NCBI GenBank assembly: GCA_947374535.1
Contig: CANCCJ010000039.1
Coordinates: 1-21,641, forward strand
Length of the DNA stretch: 21,641 bases
Direction: 5' to 3'
From: Comamonadaceae bacterium
Lineage (GTDB): Bacteria; Pseudomonadota; Gammaproteobacteria; Burkholderiales; Burkholderiaceae
The notes below the pieces were generated by a model. The model searched no databases. It was given only the letters and a program-made list of their open reading frames with translations, and was not told the DNA's origin. The position numbers and the translations under genes are program-made. Positions 1 to 7,582 of the stretch are shown in pieces. Position 1 is the first letter of the stretch, and the number at the start of each line of letters is the position of its first letter.

Positions 1-115
1 CACGGGCCGTCGCACGGTGCCGCAAATCTTCATTGGCGAGACGCATGTGGGGGGCTGTGACGATTTGGTGGCCTTAGATGCCAAAGGCGGTTTGCTGCCT
101 TTGTTGCAATCTTGA
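1..115 (+). CDS. grxC: Glutaredoxin 3, C-terminal part (cut by window start)
   Basis: Reading frame 2 gives 37 codons ending in TGA at 113-115. The visible part carries the glutaredoxin signature TVPQIFIGETHVGGCDDL: the cis-proline loop (TVP) that faces the active-site disulfide, the IFI strand, and the GGCDD glutathione-binding turn. It closes with LLPLLQS. The CPYC active site would lie to the left of the window. Glutaredoxin 3 is a cytoplasmic glutathione-dependent disulfide reductase, usually about 85 residues, so more than half is missing. In beta- and gammaproteobacteria grxC often sits just upstream of secB, as here, which supports the call over other thioredoxin-fold proteins. Confidence 0.9.
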   Translation, partial: TGRRTVPQIFIGETHVGGCDDLVALDAKGGLLPLLQS

Positions 116-145
116 GCTGACATAATTCAGCCATCCCGATTTGCT

Positions 146-180
146 GCCCGCTTCGGTATTGCCGATGCGGGCTTTTTTTT
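146..180 (+). terminator. Rho-independent terminator after grxC
   Basis: GCCCGC at 146-151 pairs with GCGGGC at 167-172. An inner TCGG/CCGA stem (153-156 with 162-165) stacks on it across one T-T mismatch, closing a 5-base loop, and eight T residues follow at 173-180. This is a standard intrinsic terminator for grxC. It ends only six bases before the secB ribosome binding site, so secB and gpsA need either read-through or their own start inside this short gap. Confidence 0.85.
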
Positions 181-196
181 GTTTTAGGAAATCACC

Positions 197-643
197 ATGT
201 CAGACGAACAAGCCACGCCCGTGTTTCAAATTCAACGCGTCTATTTGAAGGACCTGTCCTTGGAGCAGCCCAACTCACCGGCCATCCTCACCAGCACCGA
301 GCAACCTTCGGTGGATATTCAATTGGGTGTTGGTATGGAACAAGTGGCCGATGGCATCGTCGAAGTGACCGTCACGGCCACCGTCACCACCAAAATTGAA
401 GACAAAACCGTGTTCTTGGTCGAAGCCAAGCAAGCCGGTATTTTTGAAGTGCGCAATTTGCCTGAAGACCAAATGGGGCCCGTCATTGGCATTGCTTGCC
501 CACAAATCATTTACCCCTACCTGCGCGGCAACGTTGCCGACGTGATCCAACGTGCGGGCTTCCCGCCCGTGCACTTGGCTGAAATCAACTTCCAAGCTAT
601 GTACGAACAACAGCAGCAACAAGCGGCTGGTTCTGTTCAGTAA
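197..643 (+). CDS. secB: Protein-export chaperone SecB
   Basis: 148 residues, close to the usual 145-170 for SecB. SecB is a cytoplasmic homotetramer that holds preproteins unfolded and hands them to SecA for Sec export. Family hallmarks visible here are the N-terminal [19 protein letters not shown] block, the strand-rich middle ([29 protein letters not shown]), and the highly conserved [12 protein letters not shown] plus [12 protein letters not shown] segments near the C-terminus. The tail is rich in glutamine (five in a row). The ATG is preceded by AGGAA at 186-190. It lies between grxC and gpsA, the common betaproteobacterial order, with 22 bases separating it from gpsA. Confidence 0.97.
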   Translation: MSDEQATPVFQIQRVYLKDLSLEQPNSPAILTSTEQPSVDIQLGVGMEQVADGIVEVTVTATVTTKIEDKTVFLVEAKQAGIFEVRNLPEDQMGPVIGIACPQIIYPYLRGNVADVIQRAGFPPVHLAEINFQAMYEQQQQQAAGSVQ

Positions 644-665
644 TTCCACCTTCTAGGCCATCGCC

Positions 666-1694
666 ATGAAGATTGCCGTTTTAGGTGCAGGGGCTTGGGG
701 CACGGCGCTAGCGATCAATGCTGGCGCACACCATGCCGTGACGCTGTGGGCCCGCGATGCGCGCCAAGCGCAAGCCATGCAAGCCGAGCGCGTGAACACG
801 CGCTACTTGCCAGACTTGCCCTTTACCGCAGGCGTGCAAGTGTCTTCAGAGCCTCTCGGCCCTTGGTTGGCCGAGCAAGACTTGGTCGTCATCGGCTCGC
901 CCATGAGCAGCTTGCGCGGCATGCTGACGCAGCTTGCGCCCATCTTGGGTAGTCGTGTGCCTGTGGCGTGGCTGTGCAAGGGGTTTGAAGCGGCGCAAGC
1001 CGACGCTTCCGCGGTGGATGTGTCATCCAACGGCCTTGGCCTGATGGCCCACGAAGTCAAAGCCCAAGTGGCCCCCGCCTTGCGCGGTGGCGCACTCAGC
1101 GGCCCGAGCTTTGCGCAAGAAGTAGCGCGCGGCATGCCCACCGCCTTGGTGGCCGCCAGCAGCGACGCTGTGGCGCGCGACGCCATGGTGCAAGCCTTTC
1201 ACAACAACAGCCTGCGCGTGTACGCCAACGACGACATCGTGGGCGTGGAAGTGGGCTGTGCGGTGAAAAACGTATTGGCCATTGCCACGGGTTTGTGTGA
1301 TGGTTTGCAGCTGGGCCTCAACGCCCGCGCTGCACTCATCACACGCGGCTTGGCTGAGATGACACGCTTGGGCGTGGCGTTGGGTGCAAAACCCGAAACC
1401 TTCATGGGCTTGTCGGGCTTGGGCGACTTGGTGCTCACCGCCACCGGTGACCTCAGCCGCAACCGCAAAGTCGGCCTGGCCTTGGCGCAAGGCATGACGT
1501 TGCAACAAGCCGTGGACTCATTGGGCCACGTCGCCGAAGGCGTGTATTGCGCCCGCACCGTGGTGCAACGTGCGCAGCACTTGGGTGTGGAAATGCCGAT
1601 TGCGCAGGCAGTGGTGGCATTGCTAGATGGCAAGACCATGCCTGCACAAGCCGTGGCTGAGTTGATGGGGCGAGAGGCAAAGGGTGAGAATTAA
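666..1694 (+). CDS. gpsA: NAD(P)-dependent glycerol-3-phosphate dehydrogenase
   Basis: 342 residues, the normal size. The enzyme reduces dihydroxyacetone phosphate to sn-glycerol 3-phosphate, the backbone for phospholipid synthesis, in the cytoplasm. Visible motifs are the Rossmann loop [10 protein letters not shown] (G7, G9, G12), the KGFE segment after the second beta strand group, GPSFAQEVA, the [16 protein letters not shown] block holding the catalytic lysine, and [23 protein letters not shown]. It follows secB closely and its last 11 bases overlap the next gene, so the three genes probably share a transcript. The upstream Shine-Dalgarno is poor (CTAGGCCATCGCC), but the first methionine directly opens the Rossmann strand MKIAVLGAG, which fixes the start. 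Confidence 0.97.
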   Translation: MKIAVLGAGAWGTALAINAGAHHAVTLWARDARQAQAMQAERVNTRYLPDLPFTAGVQVSSEPLGPWLAEQDLVVIGSPMSSLRGMLTQLAPILGSRVPVAWLCKGFEAAQADASAVDVSSNGLGLMAHEVKAQVAPALRGGALSGPSFAQEVARGMPTALVAASSDAVARDAMVQAFHNNSLRVYANDDIVGVEVGCAVKNVLAIATGLCDGLQLGLNARAALITRGLAEMTRLGVALGAKPETFMGLSGLGDLVLTATGDLSRNRKVGLALAQGMTLQQAVDSLGHVAEGVYCARTVVQRAQHLGVEMPIAQAVVALLDGKTMPAQAVAELMGREAKGEN

Positions 1695-2466
1695 GCGCTT
1701 TGCGGCTGGGTTTGTTCTAGCGGGCTTGCTCACTACAACCGCCATTTATGCCAGCCAAGACCGCGCCAACATAGACCCCGCTGATCCTTTGAAGCCTGAT
1801 CAAGTGGTTGCTTGGAAGGCCACGCTGGGTAGTTACCGTGACTCGGTGACCCACTCCAACGCAACTGACATGAACCTGCGCGGCAACACCAAAGATACCA
1901 AATTTTGGTTGGGCTACTACCAAGACCCAAACAACTTCACGCAGTCGCGTGCGGGCGTTGAGCAGTCCGCTCGCTTGGCTTCTTATGGCCAGTTGATTTC
2001 GTCGTTGCAGCTAGCGAGCGGCGGTTTTGTCGGTGGCAGCATCACATGGGATGGCAAGCAAGACAACGTGGATGGGCTCTCACCATTGCTGGGCTTAGGC
2101 CGTACCAACGTGAAGACCTATTACAACTTGAACTTTGACCCGAACGACTCGGTGTTGTGGGGCGGCACGTATTCCCAGCGTCAGCTAGGACAGTTGTCGT
2201 TTTACCAAATCTTGGATGATCGTTTGAAAACAGGCCAACGCGTGACGCACTTGGTGTGGCGCGGCGCAATGCCCAATGCCATGGGTTTGACGGTGGACGC
2301 GTTTGCGCGCTCAGGTGCCAGTGAGGTGGGCGAGCCGAAGGTCAAAGGTAATGGCTTGTCGGTGACTTTGGATCTGCGCGATTACTTTGTGCGAATGGCG
2401 TATGACCAAAGAGCCAATTTCACACAAGCCAACATCATGCGCTTGGCTTTGGGGTTTCGCTTCTGA
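1684..2466 (+). CDS. Putative exported outer-membrane beta-barrel protein, function unknown
   Basis: 260 residues starting with GTG inside the end of gpsA; AGAGG about 10 bases upstream can serve as ribosome binding site. Residues 1-23 form a clear signal peptide (MRIKR, hydrophobic [11 protein letters not shown], then IYA before SQD). The remainder is rich in alternating polar/hydrophobic stretches with many Y, F, W, N and G residues, for example [13 protein letters not shown] and [13 protein letters not shown]. It ends in LALGFRF, the terminal-phenylalanine pattern of outer-membrane barrels recognised by BamA. I do not recognise the family. The overlap with gpsA and with the following lipoprotein suggests translational coupling. 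A periplasmic soluble protein is the alternative. Confidence 0.7.
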   Translation: MRIKRFAAGFVLAGLLTTTAIYASQDRANIDPADPLKPDQVVAWKATLGSYRDSVTHSNATDMNLRGNTKDTKFWLGYYQDPNNFTQSRAGVEQSARLASYGQLISSLQLASGGFVGGSITWDGKQDNVDGLSPLLGLGRTNVKTYYNLNFDPNDSVLWGGTYSQRQLGQLSFYQILDDRLKTGQRVTHLVWRGAMPNAMGLTVDAFARSGASEVGEPKVKGNGLSVTLDLRDYFVRMAYDQRANFTQANIMRLALGFRF

Positions 2467-2645
2467 TGCGTCTAGTTCTGGTTCTCTGCTGCCTAGTTAG
2501 TGCCTGTGGCGTGGTGACTGAGCAATCGTTTTACGAAGGCATTCGCGCGAATGAACGTGCCAAGTCCGCGGGCACGGGGCAAGACGATAAGTCTTTGCCT
2601 AATTACGACCGATATAGCAAAGAGCGTGAGTTGTTGAAGAAGTAA
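2466..2645 (+). CDS. Small lipoprotein, 59 residues, function unknown
   Basis: The ATG shares one base with the TGA stop of the preceding barrel-like gene (TGATG), so translation is probably coupled. The N-terminus is a very short lipoprotein signal: M-R then LVLVLCCL and the lipobox V-S-A-C with the lipidated cysteine at residue 14. The +2 residue is glycine, which favours the outer membrane. The mature part is about 46 residues, charged and without cysteine, with the segment FYEGIRANERAK and a C-terminal YDRYSKERELLKK tail. I recall similar short lipoproteins with a YxxYxxERE tail in Burkholderiales but know no function. Partnership with the upstream barrel is an inference from the overlap alone. 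Confidence 0.72.
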   Translation: MRLVLVLCCLVSACGVVTEQSFYEGIRANERAKSAGTGQDDKSLPNYDRYSKERELLKK

Positions 2646-2664
2646 CTTCTTTTTGTTGGGCTCG

Positions 2665-2742
2665 CTTCTCGCTTAGGGAATAGGCAGGTTCCTCATGCTG
2701 GAGTACCAGAAATCGTCACCCGCCTATTCCCTAGACGAGAAG
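2665..2742 (-). repeat. Hairpin element A: 25-bp stem, 28-base loop (antiparallel copy of the element B loop)
   Basis: Bases 2665-2689 pair with 2718-2742: 22 Watson-Crick pairs of 25, exceptions at 2672/2735, 2673/2734 and 2686/2721. The 28-base loop 2690-2717 contains a nested CTGG-4-CCAG hairpin at 2698-2709. Read on the - strand, 2716 to 2691 matches 2865-2890 of element B at 25 of 26 bases, while the stem sequence (containing TAGGGAATAGGC) is unrelated to the B stem. On the - strand two of the three exceptions become G-U wobbles. No T tract follows on either strand, so it is not an ordinary terminator. I assign the - strand because the loop then has the same orientation as B. Confidence 0.75.
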
Positions 2743-2840
2743 ACTGCGGCCTGTAAATGGGTGTTTTAAAAATCTCTGGCGCGGGTTATTTGCGTCAACG
2801 TTGCTTTTGTTTGAGCGAAGATTTTTCTGGATCGCAAAGT

Positions 2841-2914
2841 CGTGTGCGTGAGGTGCGGCGGCCAACGATTTCTGGTATTCCAGCATGAGGCGGCCGCCGT
2901 GCCTCACGTACACG
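2841..2914 (+). repeat. Hairpin element B: 23-bp stem, 28-base loop (same loop as element A)
   Basis: Bases 2841-2863 pair with 2892-2914 without interruption: 20 Watson-Crick pairs plus three G-U wobbles (2846/2909, 2854/2901, 2855/2900) when read as + strand RNA; on the - strand these become C-A mismatches. The 28-base loop 2864-2891 is built as 8 bases, CTGG, TATT, CCAG, 8 bases. Its core 2865-2890 reads ACGATTTCTGGTA, T, TCCAGCATGAGG and matches element A at 25 of 26 positions. The stem is GC-rich and unlike that of A. No T tract follows. Confidence 0.77.
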
Positions 2915-2940
2915 GCCTTAGTCGGAGAAGGCCGCTCCGA
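2913..2940 (+). other. Two mutually competing short hairpins downstream of element B
   Basis: CGGCCTT at 2913-2919 pairs with AAGGCCG at 2928-2934 (7 bp, 8-base loop). Inside that loop TCGGAG at 2922-2927 can instead pair with CTCCGA at 2935-2940 (6 bp, 7-base loop). The order of the arms is that of an H-type pseudoknot, but zero linker bases between 2934 and 2935 make simultaneous formation of both full stems sterically doubtful. The bases 2913-2914 are also the foot of the element B stem. Function unknown; there is no T tract. Confidence 0.45.
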
Positions 2941-2968
2941 ACACCAACACCTAAGCCAAAGAGAAACC

Positions 2969-3832
2969 TCAAACTTCGAGGTTATCAATCAACCGCGTCT
3001 TACCCAACTTAGCCGCACCTAGCACCACCAGCGGCTCAGCGCAGGGGCCGCTCACGGGCGACAAGTCATGCTGGCGGCGCAAGGTGATGTAGTCGGGGGC
3101 CCAGCCACGTTGGCGCAAGGTGTCCATGGCGGCGGCTTCGGCAGCGGCCACATCTATCTGGACTGTGGCATTGCCCGCACGGGCGGCTGCAGCCAAGCCT
3201 TTCAAAGCCATCGACAGATGCACGGCTTCGGCGCGTTCTTCGGCGCTCAAATAGCCGTTGCGTGAACTCAAAGCCAAGCCATCTTCGGCGCGGCGGGTTT
3301 CACCACCGATGATCTCGATGGGTAAGGCCATTTGCTGCACCATACGGCGGATGACCATGAGTTGTTGGTAGTCCTTCTTGCCAAACACGGCCAAGTCGGG
3401 CTGCACGATGTTGAAGAGCTTGTGCACCACGGTGCTCACGCCCACAAAGAAGCCGGGGCGAAATGCGCCTTCCAAGATGTCGGCCAGCTCGGTGGGTGGG
3501 TGCACCTTGAACACTTGGGGTTCGGGGTAGAGGTCTTGTTCGCTGGGGGCAAACACCACATCGCAGCCGTTGGCTTCCAAGAGCGCGCAGTCGTTTTCTA
3601 AGGTGCGGGGGTAGGTGTCAAAGTCCTCGTGGGGGCCAAATTGCAAGCGGTTCACAAAGATGCTGGCCACGGTCATGCCGCCTTGGCCTGCACGTTGATC
3701 GACCTCTTGGCGCGCCATTTGCATCAGCTCTAAGTGGCCTTGATGTAAGTTGCCCATGGTGGGCACAAAGGCGCGCAGGGCGGCCGGCTTTAAAGCGCGG
3801 CGCAGGTCCGCGAGGGTGTGAACGATGTGCAT
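2969..3832 (-). CDS. panC: Pantothenate synthetase (pantoate--beta-alanine ligase)
   Basis: 287 residues, usual length. It joins pantoate and beta-alanine with ATP (via pantoyl-adenylate) to give pantothenate, the coenzyme A precursor, in the cytoplasm. Visible motifs: [10 protein letters not shown] at residues 24-33 (the HIGH-type nucleotide-binding motif), [19 protein letters not shown] around 59-77, FGKKDYQQL at 150-158 (the KMSKS-like lysine/aspartate/glutamine site), and [12 protein letters not shown] at 189-200. Residue 62 is arginine where the family usually has proline (VNPLQFG), a minor oddity. It lies 18 bases after panB and is the last gene of the leftward run; its product and PanB act in consecutive steps. 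panD is not in this window. Confidence 0.97.
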   Translation of the reverse strand: MHIVHTLADLRRALKPAALRAFVPTMGNLHQGHLELMQMARQEVDQRAGQGGMTVASIFVNRLQFGPHEDFDTYPRTLENDCALLEANGCDVVFAPSEQDLYPEPQVFKVHPPTELADILEGAFRPGFFVGVSTVVHKLFNIVQPDLAVFGKKDYQQLMVIRRMVQQMALPIEIIGGETRRAEDGLALSSRNGYLSAEERAEAVHLSMALKGLAAAARAGNATVQIDVAAAEAAAMDTLRQRGWAPDYITLRRQHDLSPVSGPCAEPLVVLGAAKLGKTRLIDNLEV

Positions 3833-3850
3833 GAAACGAGAGGCGTTGAG

Positions 3851-4723
3851 TTAGGCCCAAGCGTGTTTGGCGTTGTCGGGGAAGGTGCCGTTTTTGACAG
3901 CAGCTACGTAGGCGCTCATGGCGGCTTGCACGCTGGCGTGGCCTTCCATGAAGTTGTGAACGAATTTGGGGTTCTTGCCGAGGTTGACGCCCAGCATGTC
4001 GTGCATCACCAGCACTTGGCCCGCCGTGCCGTTGCCCGCGCCAATGCCAATGGTGTGGCAGGTGGGCAGCTCTTGGGTGAGGGCGGTCGACAGAGGCTCG
4101 GGCACCATTTCTAGCACCAGCATGGTGGCGCCTGCGTCTTGCAAAGCAACGGCGTGTTGGCGCAGTTGGGTGGCCGAGTCGCCACGGCCTTGCACGCGGT
4201 AGCCGCCCAAGGCGTGAACGGTTTGTGGGGTCAGGCCCAAATGCGCGCAGACGGGAATGCCGCGCTCTACCAAAAAATGCACGATATCGGTGGTCCAGCC
4301 ACCGCCTTCGAGCTTAATCATGTGAGCACCCGCTTGCATCAAAACCGTTGCGCTACGTAGGGCTTGCTCTTTGGATTCTTGGTAGCTGCCAAAGGGCAGG
4401 TCGCCAATGATCCAAGCCGTGCCTTGTACCCGGCGTATGCCACGGGCCACGCTTTCGACGTGGTAGCGCATGGTGTCGAGCGTGACGCCCACGGTGCTGC
4501 CCAGGCCTTGGCAGACCATGCCCAACGAGTCACCCACCAAAATGCACTCCACGCCCGCAGCGTCGGCCACGGCGGCAAAGGTGGCGTCGTAGGCGGTGAG
4601 CATGGTGATTTTTTCACCACGGGCGCGAAGCTCGTTCAAGCGGGGCAGGCTGATGGGCTTGCGGGCTGCGACGGGGGAGGCGGGGGGCAAAGTGCCGTAG
4701 GGCGAGGCGTTGGGATTGCTCAT
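3851..4723 (-). CDS. panB: 3-methyl-2-oxobutanoate hydroxymethyltransferase (ketopantoate hydroxymethyltransferase)
   Basis: The enzyme adds a one-carbon unit from methylene-tetrahydrofolate to 2-oxoisovalerate, the first step of pantothenate synthesis; cytoplasmic decamer. Motifs seen in order: [21 protein letters not shown] (metal-binding Asp), [34 protein letters not shown] (catalytic Glu), [21 protein letters not shown] and PKFVHNF. I chose the ATG at 4723 ([10 protein letters not shown]; 290 residues). An in-frame upstream ATG at 4837 would add 38 arginine-rich residues unlike the family and overlap scpA by 65 bases. The chosen start leaves 49 bases after scpA. A clear Shine-Dalgarno is lacking for either start. 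The C-terminus is followed after 18 bases by panC. Confidence 0.95.
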   Translation of the reverse strand: MSNPNASPYGTLPPASPVAARKPISLPRLNELRARGEKITMLTAYDATFAAVADAAGVECILVGDSLGMVCQGLGSTVGVTLDTMRYHVESVARGIRRVQGTAWIIGDLPFGSYQESKEQALRSATVLMQAGAHMIKLEGGGWTTDIVHFLVERGIPVCAHLGLTPQTVHALGGYRVQGRGDSATQLRQHAVALQDAGATMLVLEMVPEPLSTALTQELPTCHTIGIGAGNGTAGQVLVMHDMLGVNLGKNPKFVHNFMEGHASVQAAMSAYVAAVKNGTFPDNAKHAWA

Positions 4724-4772
4724 AGAACGTCTGGCATAACGCCAGTCCTGTGTTGCCGAGAAGGTTTGGAGT

Positions 4773-5624
4773 TTACGTGGGTGTGTAGGCCAAACGCACG
4801 TAAATGGGTGCGAAAGCCTCAGCTTGCGTGATTTCAATCAGCGTTTCTTTGGCCAGCTCAAGCAGGGCGATGAAGGTCACCACCAACACGGGCACGCCTT
4901 GCTCAGCCTCAAACAGTTTTTCAAATTCCACAAAGCGTTGGCCTTGCAGGCGGCGCAGCACGATGCTCATGTGCTCGCGCACCGACAGTTCTTCGCGGCT
5001 GATTTTGTGGTGCTGCACCAGCTTGGCACGCTTCAAGATGTCGGCCCACGCTTGTTGAAGCTCGACCACATGCACATCAGGAAAGCGCGGTTGCAGCGAT
5101 TGCTCAATGAAGACCTGTGCACGCAAGAAGTCACGGCCAAACTGCGGCACTTCGTTGAGTTTGGCGGCAGCCAGCTTCATTTGCTCGTATTCGAGCAAGC
5201 GGCGCACCAGCTCGGCGCGTGGGTCTTCGGGCTCTTGGCCTTCTGCTACTTTTTTAGGCGGTAGCAGCATGCGTGATTTGATTTCAATCAGCATGGCCGC
5301 CATCAGCAGGTATTCGGCGGCAAGCTCAAGGTTGCGGCTGCGAATCTCGTCCACATAGCTCAGGTACTGGCGCGTGAGCGCAGCCATGGGGATGTCGAGG
5401 ATGTTGAAGTTTTGCTTGCGGATGAGGTACAGCAGCAAGTCCAGCGGGCCTTGAAAAGCCTCTAGGAAAACTTCGAGTGCGTCCGGCGGGATGTACAAGT
5501 CCTGCGGCAGGGTGAACAGTGGCTCGCCATACAGACGGGCCACGGCGACGTGGTCAACCACCTCGGGCATGACCGAGGCGGTCAACGCCTCGGTGTCGGG
5601 CGGTGTGGTGTCAGCCGGATGCAC
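4773..5624 (-). CDS. scpA: Segregation and condensation protein A (kleisin)
   Basis: 283 residues. ScpA is the kleisin subunit that with ScpB bridges SMC (or acts with a MukB-like partner) in chromosome condensation and segregation. The N-terminal SMC-neck-binding region is visible as [31 protein letters not shown], followed by [37 protein letters not shown], both strongly conserved. The C-terminal winged-helix part includes SIVLRRL and [23 protein letters not shown]. The start at 5624 is GTG; an ATG at 5570 (MPEVVDHVA) is an alternative that would remove 18 residues, and neither has a strong ribosome binding site. scpB is not in the window. The scpA-panB-panC neighbourhood is familiar from Burkholderiales. 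Confidence 0.94.
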   Translation of the reverse strand: MHPADTTPPDTEALTASVMPEVVDHVAVARLYGEPLFTLPQDLYIPPDALEVFLEAFQGPLDLLLYLIRKQNFNILDIPMAALTRQYLSYVDEIRSRNLELAAEYLLMAAMLIEIKSRMLLPPKKVAEGQEPEDPRAELVRRLLEYEQMKLAAAKLNEVPQFGRDFLRAQVFIEQSLQPRFPDVHVVELQQAWADILKRAKLVQHHKISREELSVREHMSIVLRRLQGQRFVEFEKLFEAEQGVPVLVVTFIALLELAKETLIEITQAEAFAPIYVRLAYTPT

Positions 5625-5667
5625 GGGGGACGCTTAAAGGGACGGCTTAGGCCAAGACCAACGGTCT

Positions 5668-5871
5668 TTAAGCATTCGTTTGGTAAACGTAGGGCTTTTG
5701 CGCCACGCGACCCGCTTCGATGTCTTGCTGAATTTCGCGGTTCACAGGCTTGTCCCACAACAAAGCGCGGCCTTCGCGTTGCTCTTTTTCGAGGGTTGGC
5801 TTTTTGGTCTTGAGCGACTCGATGAACTGGGTGGCTTCAGAGGTGTAGTGGTCGCGTTGAAAAATCGACAT
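5668..5871 (-). CDS. DUF3460 family small protein
   Basis: 67 residues with the recognisable DUF3460 pattern: a start like YTSEATQFIESLKTKKPTLE, the conserved QREGRALLWDKPVN core, and the AGRVAQKPYVYQT C-terminus. This small family is found mainly in betaproteobacteria, typically next to scpA, as here (43 bases upstream). No function is known to me; the sequence is charged, with no signal peptide, cysteine or membrane segment, so a cytoplasmic protein is likely. A good ribosome binding site (TAGGAA, eight bases before the ATG) supports the start. It starts 28 bases after the SulP gene on the same strand. Confidence 0.85.
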   Translation of the reverse strand: MSIFQRDHYTSEATQFIESLKTKKPTLEKEQREGRALLWDKPVNREIQQDIEAGRVAQKPYVYQTNA

Positions 5872-5899
5872 GGTGGATTCCTAATAGATGGTGAAGATT

Positions 5900-7582
5900 T
5901 TAACGACCGAGGGCCAAGGCCAAACCATGGCTCAAATCGGGCACAAGGTCGGTGTCAGGTAAGGCGTGCAAAAGGCCACAGCGCTGTGCCATGTCTAGCG
6001 GCTGATGGGCCAAGCCGCAGACGATGAGGCGGACTTGTCTTTTTTTACATGAGCGGGCCAGGGCCAGCAGGGCATCAGCGCCGGATGAGTCTACATAAAT
6101 GAGATTCTTCAGGTCTAGCACGACGGCTTGGGTGGGCAGGTTTTCTTCGATGGCCTCGACCAGTTTGACCGCCCCAAAAAACAAAGCGCCATACAAACGG
6201 TGGGCTTGCACATGGGCTTCATGGCCAACCAGTTCGGGGAAGGCTTCAGCTTGCACATGCTCGGCGCGGCTGAGGCTGGAGATGCGGTAAATGAAGGTGA
6301 GGCAAGCGGCCATCAGCCCAACCTCTACAGCCACCGTCAAATCGACGATCACGGTGAGCAAAAAGACCGACAGCAGCGTGGCACGGTAAGGCATGCGGAA
6401 CTGGCGCAGGTGGACAAACTCATGCCATTCGCCCATGTTCCAAGCGACAAACATCAAAATAGCGGACAGCGCAGCCAAAGGCACATCGCCCGCCAGAGGG
6501 GCTGCCACCAGCATGACCACCAGTAAGGTGACGGCATGCACCATGCCGGCCACAGGGCTATTTCCACCATTTTTGACATTGGTCACCGTGCGAGCAATCG
6601 TGCCGGTCGCAGGCATGCCGCCAAAGAACGGGGTGATCAGGTTGGCAATGCCTTGAGCCATCAGCTCTTGGTTGGCATCGTGGCGGTCGCCATAGGGGCC
6701 ATCGGCCATCATTTGGTCGGCGATACGGGCGCACAAGAGGGATTCAATTGAGCCCAGCAACGCCAGCGTGGTGGCGGGAATCAACAAGAATTTGGCTGTT
6801 TCCCAGCTGAAGTCAGGCCATGAAAATGCGGGCAGGTTGCTGGGGATGCTGCCAAAGCGCGAGGCAATGGTTTCGACATCCAAGCCCATCATCTTGCTGG
6901 CCATGGTGGCGCCCACCAACACCACGACGGAGCCGGGAATGGTGGAGAAGCTTTTGGTGCTGGGCATGGCGTTGGACAAGCGCGGCAAGGCCAGTTGCCA
7001 AAATACCAGCACCACCAAGCACGCGACAGCCAAACCCAAGGCCTCGCCGTTGTAGGTGCCGATGCTGGCGCTGAGCGTGTGCAAGATGCCAAAGAAGTCA
7101 GCCGGCATGGTTTTGACTTGCAAGCCAAAGAAGTCTTTGAGTTGCGACACCATGATGAGTACCGCAATCCCGTTGGTAAACCCAATCACCACTGCCACGG
7201 GAATGAAACGAATCAGCGTGCCCAGGCGCAGCAAGCCCATGGCAAACAACATCACGCCCGACATGGCGGTGGCGATGATCAGGTTGGCCAAGCCATAGCG
7301 TTCCAAGATGCCGTACACGATGACAATGAACGCGCCCGCAGGCCCGCCAATTTGCACACGGCTGCCACCCAAAGCGGAAATCAAAAAGCCCGCAATGATG
7401 GCGGTGAACAAACCCGCTTCAGGCTTGAGCCCCGACGCAATGGCAAACGCCATGGCCAGCGGCAAAGCTACTACGCCCACCGTGATACCCGCGCCCACGT
7501 CTTGGTAAAAACGCTGGCGCGTGTAGCCTTTCAAGGCGTCGACCAAACGAGGGCGAAAGAAAGAGGAGAAAGATAAGCTCAT
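5900..7582 (-). CDS. SulP family anion transporter with C-terminal STAS domain
   Basis: 560 residues from the ATG at 7582, which overlaps the DUF1275 stop codon as ATGA; a TTG three codons upstream is a weaker alternative. SulP proteins are inner-membrane transporters for sulfate, bicarbonate or dicarboxylates. The membrane domain shows many hydrophobic helices and the family signatures GITVGVVALPLAMAFAIASG near the N-terminus, GPAGAFIVIV, and FGGMPATGTIARTVTNVKNG. The last about 120 residues form a STAS domain with VVLDLKNLIYVDSSGADAL, the segment carrying the conserved Asp-Ser-Ser phosphorylation/nucleotide region. Substrate cannot be read from sequence; sulfate and bicarbonate are both possible. 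The close packing with DUF1275 suggests co-transcription. Confidence 0.93.
   Translation of the reverse strand: MSLSFSSFFRPRLVDALKGYTRQRFYQDVGAGITVGVVALPLAMAFAIASGLKPEAGLFTAIIAGFLISALGGSRVQIGGPAGAFIVIVYGILERYGLANLIIATAMSGVMLFAMGLLRLGTLIRFIPVAVVIGFTNGIAVLIMVSQLKDFFGLQVKTMPADFFGILHTLSASIGTYNGEALGLAVACLVVLVFWQLALPRLSNAMPSTKSFSTIPGSVVVLVGATMASKMMGLDVETIASRFGSIPSNLPAFSWPDFSWETAKFLLIPATTLALLGSIESLLCARIADQMMADGPYGDRHDANQELMAQGIANLITPFFGGMPATGTIARTVTNVKNGGNSPVAGMVHAVTLLVVMLVAAPLAGDVPLAALSAILMFVAWNMGEWHEFVHLRQFRMPYRATLLSVFLLTVIVDLTVAVEVGLMAACLTFIYRISSLSRAEHVQAEAFPELVGHEAHVQAHRLYGALFFGAVKLVEAIEENLPTQAVVLDLKNLIYVDSSGADALLALARSCKKRQVRLIVCGLAHQPLDMAQRCGLLHALPDTDLVPDLSHGLALALGR

Noticed and set aside
2665..2914. 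Hairpins A and B as plain intrinsic terminators of the convergent genes
   Set aside because: Loops of 28 bases are far too long and no T tract follows either stem on either strand. The conserved loop also needs another explanation.
2665..2914. Integron attC sites
   Set aside because: No RYYYAAC/GTTRRRY core sites at the stem feet, no integrase and no cassette-like genes nearby; the stem foot sequences differ between the two elements.
2640..2960. MITE or insertion-sequence remnant
   Set aside because: The two palindromes do not share terminal repeats and I see no target duplication; only the loop is shared.
2731..2988. 85-codon open frame on the - strand covering hairpin element B and the end of panC
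   Set aside because: It overlaps the panC 3' end in another frame, has no ribosome binding site and no recognisable protein; the inverted repeats explain the open frame.
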